The notes below the pieces were generated by a model. The model was not told the DNA's origin, ran no database searches, and saw only the letters and a list, made by a program, of their open reading frames with translations. Shown here piece by piece: positions 41,911 through 50,692 of a stretch of 64,000 nucleotides of DNA. The DNA is from Saccharopolyspora oryzae (GTDB lineage Bacteria > Actinomycetota > Actinomycetes > Mycobacteriales > Pseudonocardiaceae). The DNA is taken from NCBI RefSeq assembly GCF_027853915.1, contig NZ_JAQGLA010000002.1, positions 186,001 to 250,000 of the forward strand. The letters are read 5' to 3'. Every line of letters starts with the position of its first letter. Position 1 is the stretch's first letter. Both the position numbers and the translations under genes were made by a program.

Positions 41911-42894
41911 TTACGGAGTCGCCTCGCTGGTGAACAGCTCGAACTTCACCGCAGACCCCGGGCCCGAGCCCGAGTCGATGCACTTGTAGGCGATGTTCTG
42001 CTCCAGCACCTCGGGCCCCTGCACCGTCGGGGTCTCGCCGTCGAAACGGACGTTGCAGGTCACCACGAGCTTGTAGGTCAGCGCATCCTCGATGACCACC
42101 CCCGAGTCGAAGGTGAGCACCAGCGCCGCCTCCTGGCCCTGGATGAACTTGTTGTAGAGGTCCAGGTTGTTGAACTCGGTGGCAACTTCGCCCTCGAAGT
42201 TCAACAGCTCCGCCTGCACCGGCTTCTTGCGCAGCTGGCTGCCCAGGAAGTACCGGTCGTCATCCAGCCCGTTCTCACCCGACAGCGAGAATTCCTTGAC
42301 GTCCAGCGGGGTTCCGTCGATCGTCAACGAGCCGTGGATGAACGTGTAGATGTGGTTGTTCGCCGGGTAGGTGGCGGTCACCAGCGGCTGGCTGGTGGCC
42401 TCGTCCCGCCCCAGCAGCGAGACCGTGAGCTTGACCGGGTCACCGACACCGGCCTCCAGCTCCCACTCGCTGATGTTGCAGCCGACGTAGGAGAACGGCC
42501 GGGTCACACCATCGATGGACGTACGGCCAACCTGGCACGTCAGGCCGGTCGGAACCTCGTCGGGAATGAAGGTGTGCTTGTAGACCGTCGGCGAGTTGGC
42601 CACGTCCGGCTGGGTCGTGGTGACCCCGCCGAGCATGTGCTTGAGCATCAGCCCAGCGCCCTTGGTCATCAGCTCCAGCTCGACGTCACCTTCGACGTTC
42701 TTCTTGCCGGGGGTCCAGCGGTCGGAGCGCAGCGTGCGGGTGCCGGCGCGCAGGGCCTCGGACTCGACTCGCTCGATCTCCATCTTCAGTTCCTCGGACA
42801 GGAACTCGTAGAAACGGGTAGGCGCGGTGTACGTGCCGTAGGTGGTCTCTTCGGCGAAACCGAGTTGCGCCGACAGGCCCGAGTACAGAGCCAT
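41911..42894 (-). CDS. Major tail (tube) protein
   Basis: A 327-aa phage tail tube protein. It opens MALYSGLSAQLGFAEETTYG, like many actinophage tube proteins, with TPGKKNVEGDVELELMTKG and a beta-rich remainder (SLTIDGTPLDVKEFSLSGEN). Position before the tail chaperone and tape measure supports the call. It should polymerise around the tape measure. Confidence 0.85.
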   Translation of the reverse strand: MALYSGLSAQLGFAEETTYGTYTAPTRFYEFLSEELKMEIERVESEALRAGTRTLRSDRWTPGKKNVEGDVELELMTKGAGLMLKHMLGGVTTTQPDVANSPTVYKHTFIPDEVPTGLTCQVGRTSIDGVTRPFSYVGCNISEWELEAGVGDPVKLTVSLLGRDEATSQPLVTATYPANNHIYTFIHGSLTIDGTPLDVKEFSLSGENGLDDDRYFLGSQLRKKPVQAELLNFEGEVATEFNNLDLYNKFIQGQEAALVLTFDSGVVIEDALTYKLVVTCNVRFDGETPTVQGPEVLEQNIAYKCIDSGSGPGSAVKFELFTSEATP

Positions 42895-43091
42895 TACCGG
42901 TCGTCCTCCTTCTTAGCGACGCGCTCAGGCTTCGCCTTGCTTTCCTTCACTTCCTCGAAGTCCGGCTGCTCGAGCAGCTGGCGGGACTTCGGGGTGTCAG
43001 CGATCTCCTTGGGCACGCCATGTTCGAGGACGACGCCCCCAACGTCGGGGACCTCGACGGCGTCATACCGTCCCTTGTAGACGATCAGCAC
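42894..43091 (-). CDS. 65-aa phage connector-region protein
   Basis: A short protein (LIVYKGRYDAVEVPDVGG) with an acidic/basic C-terminal tail (KESKAKPERVAKKEDDR). The start is GTG 43091 with AAGGAAAGAG upstream; the end overlaps the tube gene start as TGATG. It lies among neck and tail-completion genes. The function is unknown. Confidence 0.6.
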   Translation of the reverse strand: MLIVYKGRYDAVEVPDVGGVVLEHGVPKEIADTPKSRQLLEQPDFEEVKESKAKPERVAKKEDDR

Positions 43092-43109
43092 GGGATCTCT
43101 TTCCTTTCC

Positions 43110-43559
43110 CTATGGGTGAAGACGAGCCCGCACCCGGACCCGAACATCGAAACGGGAGCCGTGCCCATCGCTCTTCGCCAGCGCGCCGACGTGGTGGGTC
43201 CAACCGTCGATCTCGGCCCACAAGATTTCTGGGATCAGCTCGGGCTTCTCGGCCAACATCTGCTGCAGCTCGATGAGCAGTTCAGCCGCCCGGTCGTCGG
43301 CGACGTCCTGCCCCTCGGCCTGGGTACGCAGCACTTGGCAGGCCACCGTCAGCGAGTAGTTCTCCTCGACGCGCTTGGTGCCCATCTTCATCGTCGGGAT
43401 GCCCAGCTCGGCGCGTGCGTCCTCGATCCAGATCGACTCGTCCCAGATCTCGGTTTCGGGGAACCCGTAGGAGATCTGCACCCCGACCAACCCGGGGCGC
43501 GCTTGCAGGGTCTCGACGAGCGCTCGTTTAAACGCCACCAGCGTGGTTCCGGTGCTCAC
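43110..43559 (-). CDS. Tail terminator/neck protein
   Basis: A 149-aa protein with a helix-rich N-terminus (TTLVAFKRALVETLQARPGL) followed by beta strands (YSLTVACQVLRT, RFDVRVRVRARLHP), consistent with gpU/tail-terminator-type proteins placed between connectors and tube genes. GTG 43559 overlaps the upstream stop as GTGA. Identification rests mainly on gene order. Confidence 0.6.
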   Translation of the reverse strand: MSTGTTLVAFKRALVETLQARPGLVGVQISYGFPETEIWDESIWIEDARAELGIPTMKMGTKRVEENYSLTVACQVLRTQAEGQDVADDRAAELLIELQQMLAEKPELIPEILWAEIDGWTHHVGALAKSDGHGSRFDVRVRVRARLHP

Positions 43560-44194
43560 AGCACCACCTGCCGGGGCTCCTGGATCTCACCGGACACCAG
43601 CTGCCGCGCGGCCATCGGGATGCCCCAGCGCGGGAAGTTGGCTTGCGGCATGTCGAACTCGTTGACCCCGCCGGTGGCATCCAGCTGGGACCGCCAGAAG
43701 TTCTCCAGCATGAACTTCGCCGCGAGCTTGTACCGCTCGGGGACCTCCGCCGTCGACGCGCACCGCCCAGCGACGTAGGACACGGCCACGTTCGCCTGCC
43801 CCGACTCGAACCGGGCCCGTCTGCCCGCCCTGCGCCGCAACAGCCGGCCCGACCACAGCGACGGGATCACGTCGTAGCGCTCCAGGAGATACGCCTCGTC
43901 CGGCTTCACCGCGTTCGACTCCGCGGTCAGCACCGTCGAAGTGGTGTCGCTGTACTCGATGACCTGGGTCACCGACACCACCGGGAACAGGTCAAGGAAC
44001 ACCGACGGGCGTCCGCCGTCGTGCACCTCGTTGGTGACGGTGCGCTGCACGACCGGCCCGATGTAGAGGTCCAGCCGTTGCGACACCGCCGTGATGTAGC
44101 TCGGCAGCTCCGCGTCGTGCTTGGTGACGCTCTCGGAGATGTTCAGCGCCTGCTTGGCCTCGGCCAGCGTCAACACGTCCAACGGATCGGCCAT
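43556..44194 (-). CDS. Head-tail connector protein (HK97 gp6-like)
   Basis: A 212-aa protein with the all-helical opening DVLTLAEAKQALNIS typical of gp6-like adaptors, then VVSVTQVIEYSDTTS and a C-terminal helix KLAAKFMLENFWRSQLD. ATG 44194 overlaps the previous stop (TGATG). It would dock on the portal to continue the channel toward the tail. Confidence 0.78.
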   Translation of the reverse strand: MADPLDVLTLAEAKQALNISESVTKHDAELPSYITAVSQRLDLYIGPVVQRTVTNEVHDGGRPSVFLDLFPVVSVTQVIEYSDTTSTVLTAESNAVKPDEAYLLERYDVIPSLWSGRLLRRRAGRRARFESGQANVAVSYVAGRCASTAEVPERYKLAAKFMLENFWRSQLDATGGVNEFDMPQANFPRWGIPMAARQLVSGEIQEPRQVVL

Positions 44195-44400
44195 CACTTG
44201 TCCTCGTGCTCAGCCCGATTCTTCGAGACCGGTGGGCGGCCCGGCTTCCGCTTCGGGGCGGGATCGGGGTTCGGGATCAGCTCCTGCATGACCGCGGCGG
44301 GGACGTCGTCGCCTACCCCGTAGGCCAGGAACGCCGCCGCCGGGTCGCCCTCGTAGACGTGGCGGCCGTCGGCCGTCTTGTAGATCCGCTGCTCGGCCAT
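44194..44400 (-). CDS. 68-aa phage protein with basic C-terminus
   Basis: It starts MAEQRIYKTADGRHVYEGDP at ATG 44400, overlapping the upstream stop by one base. The C-terminal third (APKRKPGRPPVSKNRAEHED) includes a KPGRPP AT-hook-like stretch. It lies between capsid and connector genes. The role is unknown; a short DNA- or capsid-associated protein is possible. Confidence 0.6.
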   Translation of the reverse strand: MAEQRIYKTADGRHVYEGDPAAAFLAYGVGDDVPAAVMQELIPNPDPAPKRKPGRPPVSKNRAEHEDK

Positions 44401-44582
44401 CAGACCTGCGCGCCCACCAGCGTCCACACCGTCGCGGCCAGCGTGCCGGTGTTGATGTAGAGCTTGCCGGTGGTGCTGTCACGCAGGACCGCACCCTTGT
44501 CGGCCTCACCGTTGAAGTCCCCGTTGACCGGAGCGCCGGCCTTCACCAGGTCGCGGTGCCGAGCACCCTCGATGTAACCCAT
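44400..44582 (-). CDS. 60-aa phage head-region protein
   Basis: A short protein (MGYIEGARHRDLVKAGAPVN) ending in beta-like sequence (DSTTGKLYINTGTLAATVW). The C-terminal half resembles short capsid-decorating or fibre-type segments, but I do not recognise a family. It is coupled to the next gene by TGATG. Confidence 0.6.
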   Translation of the reverse strand: MGYIEGARHRDLVKAGAPVNGDFNGEADKGAVLRDSTTGKLYINTGTLAATVWTLVGAQV

Positions 44583-44592
44583 CCTGAAGTCC

Positions 44593-44808
44593 TCACTTCT
44601 TCTTGCGCGGGTTCTTGCGCTGGTATTCGGCCTGCTGCTCCGCTCGGCGGCGACGCTGCGAAGCCGACATGTTCTGCTGGTAATCCCGCTGGTACTCGGC
44701 CCGCCGACGCCGCTGCGACGAACTCAGGTTCTGCTGGTACTCGCGCTGGTACTCAGCACGATCACGACGCTGCGACGCGCTCGGCTTCTTCCGCTTCGGG
44801 GCAGCCAT
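44593..44808 (-). CDS. 71-aa basic triple-repeat protein
   Basis: Three imperfect tandem copies of a ~19-residue unit of the form S-x-SQRRxRAEYQREYQQN follow MAAPKRKKP and end NPRKKK. The protein is extremely rich in Arg, Gln and Tyr. It starts at ATG 44808, coupled (TGATG) to the Lys/Pro-rich gene upstream and just downstream of the capsid gene. Such charge suggests nucleic acid or capsid-interior binding; no family is recognised. Confidence 0.65.
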   Translation of the reverse strand: MAAPKRKKPSASQRRDRAEYQREYQQNLSSSQRRRRAEYQRDYQQNMSASQRRRRAEQQAEYQRKNPRKKK

Positions 44809-44921
44809 CAGCGGCCACGCCTCGCAGGCTGCTTCGGGGCCGGCTTGCCCGCCTGCGGCTTCTGCCCCGGCTTGCCCTGCGGCTTCTTCGGCGCAGGCTT
44901 CTTCGGTGGCTTGGTCGCCAT
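44808..44921 (-). CDS. 37-aa Lys/Pro-rich protein
   Basis: ATG 44921 follows GGAAGGACACGAGG. The product is essentially repeats of PKKPA, GKPGQKPQ and KPAPKQ ending RRGR, like a histone H1-type tail. It is coupled to the 71-aa repeat protein. Too short for most gene finders, but the ribosome site and coupling support translation. Confidence 0.55.
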   Translation of the reverse strand: MATKPPKKPAPKKPQGKPGQKPQAGKPAPKQPARRGR

Positions 44922-44986
44922 AACCTCGTGTCCTTCCGAGGATGGCGGCGGGGCCCCTCAATCGAGCAGCCCCGCCGCGTCCGTCA

Positions 44987-46219
44987 TCAGATGCCGGTGA
45001 CCGTGCAGAACGCGGTCGGCCGGTACACCACCAGCGCCACACGCATGTCGGCGCGGATGGCCTGCTTGCCCTGGATGAAGAACTGGTCGTGCGAGTTCGT
45101 CACCTGGACGTCGATGCCCCGGCGGGACACCAGCTCGGTGAAGTTGCGGAAGTCGCCCACCAGCGCGGTGCCCTCAGCGATCACGTCGTTCTCGACGATC
45201 GGCAGGCCCCAGATGCGCGGCTGCCCAGTCTCCAGCGGCGAGCCCCAGATGTAGATGCCGTCCGCCGTACGCAGCAGGCGGATGTCCTGCCAGTCGTTGG
45301 AGTGCATCACCACGTGGTCCGGGCGAGCTCGGCCCGTGACCTTCACCTTGGTCATCGCCTTGTAGATGGCGTCGGGGCCGGCATCGGTGCCCTTGGCCTG
45401 GGTCTGGATGCCGACGGTGTTGAGCACACCCCGCAGGTTCGGGGCGGTGCCGTTGCCGTTGAGCAGCTGCGAGTCCAGCCGCTGCCGCAGCATGAACGGC
45501 AGACGGTTGTTGACGTAGCCGCGGGCGTGCGACTCGTCCTCCAGCTGCTCATCGGTGATGGGCAGCCACACCGCGATCTTGCGCACCGGCGACTGCTTCT
45601 CATCCAGCGCCAGCGCGGCCTCGGGGAACGTCCCGGCCTCCAGGATCTCCCCCGCGGCGTTGGTGTACGTGGTCTCCTCCATGTAGACCACGGCCTGCTG
45701 CGAAGTGGAGCCGGTCGGGAAGACGTCGGTCACCTGAATCGGCCTGGTCGCGAAGTCCACGACCTTGCCGGTCCGGGTGGTCTCCGGCGGCCAACCATCG
45801 CCAGCCGCGGCCGAGCCACCGGTCTCGAACAGCGCCTTGAGGTCGACGTCGAGGTGCGCGACCGGGCCCTGCGGACCGAGCTTGCCCTTGACCGCCGCCG
45901 ACTTCACGAACGCATCACCGATGCTCTTGAACGCCGCCTCGCGCTGCTCGTCGGCCTTCTCCTCGCGCTCACCCTCGCGGGCACCGCGATTCGCCGAGGA
46001 GTAGTCGGCGGCCTTCTGCACCGCCTTCAGCTCGTCGACCTCCACGCCCAGAGCGTTGATCTCCTCGTGGAGCGACCGAATCGCGTTGAGCGGGTCGGAA
46101 ACGCTCTTGACCTGCTTCATGTCCAGCTCGGGACCGGCCTCTTCGAAGATCGCGGCCAGCTCGGCGTTCTTGGCTTCCAGCCGCCCCTGGGCAGCCTTCA
46201 GCGCCGGGAATTCACTCAT
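44987..46219 (-). CDS. Major capsid protein (HK97 fold)
   Basis: A 410-aa HK97-type capsid protein. The N-terminal ~110 residues are a charged coiled-coil delta/scaffold domain (LKAAQGRLEAKNAELAAIFE), removed by the adjacent protease in such systems. The shell part then shows typical stretches: VYMEETTYTNAAGEI, ALALDEKQSPVRKIAVWLPI, then RPDHVVMHSNDWQDIRLL and IWGLPIVENDVIAEGTALVG. ATG 46219 has AAAGGAGACAACGGG upstream. Confidence 0.92.
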   Translation of the reverse strand: MSEFPALKAAQGRLEAKNAELAAIFEEAGPELDMKQVKSVSDPLNAIRSLHEEINALGVEVDELKAVQKAADYSSANRGAREGEREEKADEQREAAFKSIGDAFVKSAAVKGKLGPQGPVAHLDVDLKALFETGGSAAAGDGWPPETTRTGKVVDFATRPIQVTDVFPTGSTSQQAVVYMEETTYTNAAGEILEAGTFPEAALALDEKQSPVRKIAVWLPITDEQLEDESHARGYVNNRLPFMLRQRLDSQLLNGNGTAPNLRGVLNTVGIQTQAKGTDAGPDAIYKAMTKVKVTGRARPDHVVMHSNDWQDIRLLRTADGIYIWGSPLETGQPRIWGLPIVENDVIAEGTALVGDFRNFTELVSRRGIDVQVTNSHDQFFIQGKQAIRADMRVALVVYRPTAFCTVTGI

Positions 46220-46246
46220 TCCCGTTGTCTCCTTTGGATTCTTGGC

Positions 46247-46978
46247 TTACGAAGCCAGTCCGTGTTGGCTGCCGACCCAGCGCAGGTATTCGCGCAGCAA
46301 TTCGTCGTCGGAGCCTTCTGACTCAGGCTCGGGGGCCGGCTCGACCAGCAGGTGCTTCAAGCACTCCAGCTCGTCGGAGACCTTCAGCAGCAGATCGCGA
46401 GATTCACTGCCCAACCCTTTGCCCGCTTCGCGTCGCTTCGCCAAGACTTCCGCGCCGCGGCTGGTCAGCTCCTGCAGAGCGGTCAAGACCTGCTCGCACT
46501 GACCAGCAAAACTCGCACCCTGCGACTTCACGCTCAGGGTCTGCGTTCCGATCCCAGCGCCTTTGAGCACCGGGGAAACCTCGTAGACGTTCAGTTTCTT
46601 CAGAAACCGCGCCGACTTGCCTTCGAACTCGCCCTGCTCGAAGTCGGCGACGGTGAACCCGTAGGACCACTCCCCCAGCTCGCCGAGTTCCTTGACGACC
46701 TCGAAGGTCTCGCGGCCTGCGGTGGTGTTCAGGAAGAACCGCCCCTTGAGCACCGCACGGTCGTCGTGGACCTCGATCTGGCCCTTGCCGACCGGCAGAC
46801 TGCCTTCCCACGAGCCGTGGTTGTAGGCGCTGATCTTCACGGGGTGGCCGTGGGTGAATGCTTCCTTCAACGTCACGTCGCCGTCGTGGTCGCGCACACC
46901 GAAGCGAGAGAACACAGCCTCGACTTCGCCCGCGGCGGCGTCCTTCACCTCGATGGGACCAAACGATTTCGTGTTCAT
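46247..46978 (-). CDS. HK97-type prohead protease (U35)
   Basis: A 243-aa maturation protease with EVEAVFSRFGVRDHDGDV, the catalytic His in ISAYNHGSWEG and the catalytic Ser in GEWSYGFTV. A C-terminal ~80-residue helical extension (LLLKVSDELECLKHLL) follows the protease core, perhaps a scaffold-binding tail. ATG 46978 is chosen by homology and the GAGGAAACGG ribosome site. It lies between portal and capsid genes as expected. Confidence 0.88.
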   Translation of the reverse strand: MNTKSFGPIEVKDAAAGEVEAVFSRFGVRDHDGDVTLKEAFTHGHPVKISAYNHGSWEGSLPVGKGQIEVHDDRAVLKGRFFLNTTAGRETFEVVKELGELGEWSYGFTVADFEQGEFEGKSARFLKKLNVYEVSPVLKGAGIGTQTLSVKSQGASFAGQCEQVLTALQELTSRGAEVLAKRREAGKGLGSESRDLLLKVSDELECLKHLLVEPAPEPESEGSDDELLREYLRWVGSQHGLAS

Positions 46979-46991
46979 CGCGTCCGTTTCC

Positions 46992-48497
46992 TCACTGGTT
47001 CGCGCCGCCCGGCTGCGGCCTCGGTTTCGGTTGCGACACCGCTTGCTGCTGTGGCGACGGCGCGCCGCCCGCTGGCTGCCCGCCCATCGCGGGATCGCCC
47101 GGCAGGACCTCGCCGGTCTCGGGGTCGAACTGCCCCATGCCCGGCGGCAGCAGCTGCACACTCAGCAGCCCGGAGTGGTTGCCGATCAGCTCGTCGACGT
47201 TCATCGACTTGGCGACCTTCACCGACGCGTCCGGGTCGAAACCGCCGTCGACGAGCTGGCGGATCACGGCGGCCTGCTGGGCGAGGATCGCGGCCTGATC
47301 GGACAGGTCCTCGCGCAGGAAGGCGATGTCGCGATCGTCGACCCGCAGGTGCTCGGGCTTCTTCAGCGACACCAGCGATTCCAGGGCGACCCCGGCCATG
47401 CGCCACAGCGGGCGGATGGTGTTGTCGGCGAACCGACGGCGGGCCTGCCCGTAGTTGGAGTAGGTCGCCGACTCCAGCCCCTCGGACAAACCCACGATGA
47501 TCGGGGGAACGCCCGAGGCGGCGGCGATGCGGGTCTCCCCCGCGCCTTGGGTGGTCTTGAAATCCAGCTGCGAAAGGTCCGAGCCGACGGTGGTCACCGT
47601 CGCCCCGCCCGCCAGGAACAGCGTCTTGTAGGCGTTGTCCACGCCCTGGTGCTGTTCCTTGAACAGCTCGGCGAACTCGCGGGCCTGCGGCCCGGTGATC
47701 TCCTTGTCGAGCGCGACGGCCATCTTCGGTGATGCGCCCAGCTCGAAGTACTTCAGCTTGTGTTTGGTGGCGGCCTTGTCGGCCTTGACCTCGTTGACGA
47801 TCGGCGTCAGCCAGGACATGCCCCGGTAGCGCATCGACGGGTCCGGGATCGGGCTGTAGTGGCAGACGTCCTCGGGCAACAGCAGCAGCGACTGCTGCTG
47901 GTCAGAGATCACACCCCACTGGGTGCCAGCCGCGGGCGGGTTGTACTCGTAGGCGATCACCTTGGCGGTGACGTCGTACGGGTGCGCGTCCTCGGGATCC
48001 TTCCGGGAACCGATGATGATCGTGACCCAGTCCGGGCGCAGTCGCACGATCCGCTCGCCGGGCCCACCACGAGCAGCCCTGCCGATGCGGCCAAGGTCGT
48101 CGACGGTCGTGGCGTAGAAGTTCCCAGCCAAGCTCACATCAAGTTCCATGCGCGACAGCAGCTCACCGATGGTGCCGTTCGACCACGGCCGGCTCAGCAG
48201 CTCGATGCCCGGGGTGTACTTCAGGTCGCCGGGGCGACCGTCCAGGCCGTAGCGGCACACCGCGAACCGGGCCTCGCTGAACGCCAGCTGCCGGGCCAAG
48301 ATGCAGGCGAACACCACGCCGCTGGACTTGTACGCGCCCTGGACGTAGCCCTCGAAGTCGTTGCCGATGTCCTCGCGGCTGCCCGACATCGACGCCGAGA
48401 TCAGCGGCCAGCGGGTCACGTCGTCATCGAGCGACCAGAACTCCGGCTGCGCCCACGACTTGCGCCGCGCGCCGGTCAGACGCCGGAACAGGGTCAC
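46992..48497 (-). CDS. Phage portal protein
   Basis: A 501-aa portal forming the dodecameric DNA gate at one capsid vertex. Portal-like features include VQGAYKSSGVVFACILARQL, GNFYATTVDDLGRIGR and the long helical stem near residues 255-330. The C-terminal ~60 residues are Pro/Gly/Gln-rich. GTG 48497 overlaps the stop of the 55-aa membrane gene as GTGA. Confidence 0.88.
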   Translation of the reverse strand: MTLFRRLTGARRKSWAQPEFWSLDDDVTRWPLISASMSGSREDIGNDFEGYVQGAYKSSGVVFACILARQLAFSEARFAVCRYGLDGRPGDLKYTPGIELLSRPWSNGTIGELLSRMELDVSLAGNFYATTVDDLGRIGRAARGGPGERIVRLRPDWVTIIIGSRKDPEDAHPYDVTAKVIAYEYNPPAAGTQWGVISDQQQSLLLLPEDVCHYSPIPDPSMRYRGMSWLTPIVNEVKADKAATKHKLKYFELGASPKMAVALDKEITGPQAREFAELFKEQHQGVDNAYKTLFLAGGATVTTVGSDLSQLDFKTTQGAGETRIAAASGVPPIIVGLSEGLESATYSNYGQARRRFADNTIRPLWRMAGVALESLVSLKKPEHLRVDDRDIAFLREDLSDQAAILAQQAAVIRQLVDGGFDPDASVKVAKSMNVDELIGNHSGLLSVQLLPPGMGQFDPETGEVLPGDPAMGGQPAGGAPSPQQQAVSQPKPRPQPGGANQ

Positions 48498-48661
48498 TCC
48501 TGCTCACCTCCTGGCCAGTCCGCCAAGAAAAGCACGGCGTAGACCGCGGTCAGCACGCCCGACACCACCAGCGCAGGCCCCAAACCTGCCAGCAGCCCAA
48601 CACCGACAACGACTTGCAGCCCAGCCAGCAGCAACAGCGCGGCGAGCGCGATTTCACCCAT
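48494..48661 (-). CDS. 55-aa two-helix membrane protein
   Basis: ATG 48661 begins MGEIALAALLLLAGLQVVVG, and a second hydrophobic helix (LVVSGVLTAVYAVLFLADWP) follows a short Gly-rich turn. The stop overlaps the portal GTG. A conserved-looking hairpin between terminase and portal genes is unusual; it could be a holin-like or membrane-exclusion peptide. Confidence 0.6.
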   Translation of the reverse strand: MGEIALAALLLLAGLQVVVGVGLLAGLGPALVVSGVLTAVYAVLFLADWPGGEQE

Positions 48662-48667
48662 GTGTCC

Positions 48668-50101
48668 TCAAATCCACGCCATCATCGGGGTCATCGGCTC
48701 GTCCGGGACGCCATAGAGAACGAACCCGTGCACCGCCAACGTCGCCGCCACCAGCGGGGCCACGTCGTTACGGGACTCCTTGCGGTTCCAAACCCAGGCA
48801 TCACCCAGCGGACGCTTCTTCGCACCCGCCACGGCGGCGTTCACGGGCGGCTGGTCGAAGTGCCGCAACTCGCCATTGACCACCAGGTCAAAGAACGCTC
48901 CACATGCCTGCCCTGCCTCGCGGGTGGTCAGCAGGACGGGTTCGATGCCCTCGTCCTGCAGCGCCGCCAGCAGCCCGCCGGCGGGGCCGCCGGGGTCCAT
49001 CACCACGGCCGCGGGCTCGTGCCGCTCGATCAGCTCGCCGATCCGGTCGACCATCCAGGCGGTGCCCTCGCGGTAGTCGACCAGCTCGGAGTGCAGCAGC
49101 CCGTCCTCGCGCCGCCCGCACACCGAGATCGCACCGTGCGTGCGGTTCAGGCTGACGTCGAGCCCGAACACCACCGGCCCCGACCGGCGCGACGCCGAGT
49201 CGGCGACGGCCTGCCAGTCCCGGGCGCGGATCACGACGTCGGCTTCCTCGTCGTACCAAATCCCCAGGCGCTCCCGGGCGAACTCCAGCCCGCCCATCGC
49301 CGCGGACTCGGCCTCGATGAAGTCCTCGGTCAGCCGGATTCCCAACGCCGGGTTCGCCCGCGCCCACTCGTCGCGGTCGGCCAGCGCGGTCTCGTAGTTC
49401 TTCGCGTCGGTCTGCGCCGACCACTCGAAGTAGGCCAGCCGCTTCGCCCGGCCCTGCAGGTCACCCTCGAGGCCACGCTTGCGGATCTCACGCAGCTGGG
49501 TGGACTCCTCCATCCCGGCGCTGGACGTGTACCACAGCTGCGGGTTCGGGCGGGCCGCCAGCGTCGGCAGCAGCGCCGCCATCGCCTCGCTCGGCAGGTT
49601 GTACGCCTCATCCAGGATCACCAGGTCCGCGGTGAACCCACGGCCCGAACCCGTCGAGCGAGCCACGAACCGCAGCCGCCGGCCGTCCTTCAGCTCGATG
49701 CCCTCCTCGCCGTGCGAGGTGCGCACCCGCGCGACGCGGCGTTTCAACGCCGGGGTGTCGTCGATCAGCCGGTTGATCCGGCGGAACGCTTCCTGCGCAG
49801 TCTTGAACTCGTGCGCCGAGTGCAAGATCAGTTCCTCGTCGAGCAGGAACAGCCCGGTCAGCTCGCGGGCCTCCAGGATCGAGCCCTTGCCGTTCTGGCG
49901 GGGCACGATCACACCGACCTCGAACGCCGCCCAGCTGCCGTCGTCGCGCTCGCCGAGCGAGTCGCGCAGCACCAGCTGCTGCCACGGGTCCAGGTGCAGC
50001 CCGGCCATCGCGCACAGCTCGATCGCCTCGTCGCCCGAGGTGTGGGCGTAGCGGGGGACGCTGTGAACTCGCGGGGTCTGGCTACCCCGAACGCCGGGCA
50101 T
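48668..50101 (-). CDS. Terminase large subunit
   Basis: A 477-aa packaging motor. The ATPase part has the Walker A-like VPRQNGKGS (about residue 66) and Walker B LVILDEAYN (about 160), followed by a coupling motif region WYTSSAG. The C-terminal RNase H-type nuclease shows acidic positions in VFGLDVSLNRTHG and AVVMDPGG. ATG 50101 overlaps the small-subunit gene by 20 bp. Confidence 0.92.
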   Translation of the reverse strand: MPGVRGSQTPRVHSVPRYAHTSGDEAIELCAMAGLHLDPWQQLVLRDSLGERDDGSWAAFEVGVIVPRQNGKGSILEARELTGLFLLDEELILHSAHEFKTAQEAFRRINRLIDDTPALKRRVARVRTSHGEEGIELKDGRRLRFVARSTGSGRGFTADLVILDEAYNLPSEAMAALLPTLAARPNPQLWYTSSAGMEESTQLREIRKRGLEGDLQGRAKRLAYFEWSAQTDAKNYETALADRDEWARANPALGIRLTEDFIEAESAAMGGLEFARERLGIWYDEEADVVIRARDWQAVADSASRRSGPVVFGLDVSLNRTHGAISVCGRREDGLLHSELVDYREGTAWMVDRIGELIERHEPAAVVMDPGGPAGGLLAALQDEGIEPVLLTTREAGQACGAFFDLVVNGELRHFDQPPVNAAVAGAKKRPLGDAWVWNRKESRNDVAPLVAATLAVHGFVLYGVPDEPMTPMMAWI

Positions 50102-50342
50102 CGCGGCGAGCCTTCAACTCGTCGAACTCGTCGGACTCCTTGACCCCAGTCAGCTCCGCGATCTCGGCCATGACCGCGCGCAGCTCCTTGCCCATGATGG
50201 AGAAGTCCCGGCCCGCGGCCTCGTTCGCAGACTGGGCGTGCTGCAGCCGCACCATCTCGGCGGCCAGCGCGTCCCGGTACGCCTCCAGAGCCTTCACGCG
50301 GTCGCCGCGGGCCACCACCGTGTACAGCTGCTCGCCGTCCAT
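50082..50342 (-). CDS. Terminase small subunit-like protein
   Basis: An 86-aa helical protein starting at ATG 50342 (TGATG overlap with the gene upstream): DRVKALEAYRDALAAEMVRL, then KELRAVMAEIAELTGVK. Its size, helical oligomer-like pattern and position directly before the large terminase match small terminases of actinophages, although no HTH is obvious. The assignment relies on context. Confidence 0.7.
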   Translation of the reverse strand: MDGEQLYTVVARGDRVKALEAYRDALAAEMVRLQHAQSANEAAGRDFSIMGKELRAVMAEIAELTGVKESDEFDELKARRDARRSG

Positions 50343-50686
50343 CACAGGTTCTCCGTGACCACAGCGCCGTACATCGCGGTGCGCCGGTTCGCGCCCGCCA
50401 CCACGTCGCAACGCCAGAACGTCGAGCCCGGGGCGGACACCACTGCGGCGGGCACGGTGAACTGCGCCAGCCCGCCGGCCGCGTTGGTGATCGTCACGTC
50501 CGTCGGGCTGACCAGCTTGGTCACCGACGGATCGCCGTCCGGTGTCGACGCGGAGGGTTTAAACAGCACCTCGACGGTCTTGCCGGTCAGATCCTCCGCC
50601 GACCCGGTGGCCTGCACAGTGAAAGACAGCGTGATCGTGTCCGTGTTGCCCTCGAAGAGATTCAGAACCGTGCTCGCTGGCACCAC
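50342..50686 (-). CDS. 114-aa phage beta-domain protein
   Basis: A single beta-sandwich-like domain (ITLSFTVQATGSAEDLTGKT, VTITNAAGGLAQFTVPA), similar in style to short immunoglobulin-like or BppU-type phage domains. The start is GTG 50686. It lies between the large fibre and the small terminase and may be a fibre accessory or head decoration protein. The frame crosses one GTTTAAAC motif (50557-50564). Confidence 0.6.
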   Translation of the reverse strand: MVPASTVLNLFEGNTDTITLSFTVQATGSAEDLTGKTVEVLFKPSASTPDGDPSVTKLVSPTDVTITNAAGGLAQFTVPAAVVSAPGSTFWRCDVVAGANRRTAMYGAVVTENL

Positions 50687-50692
50687 AGCCCC

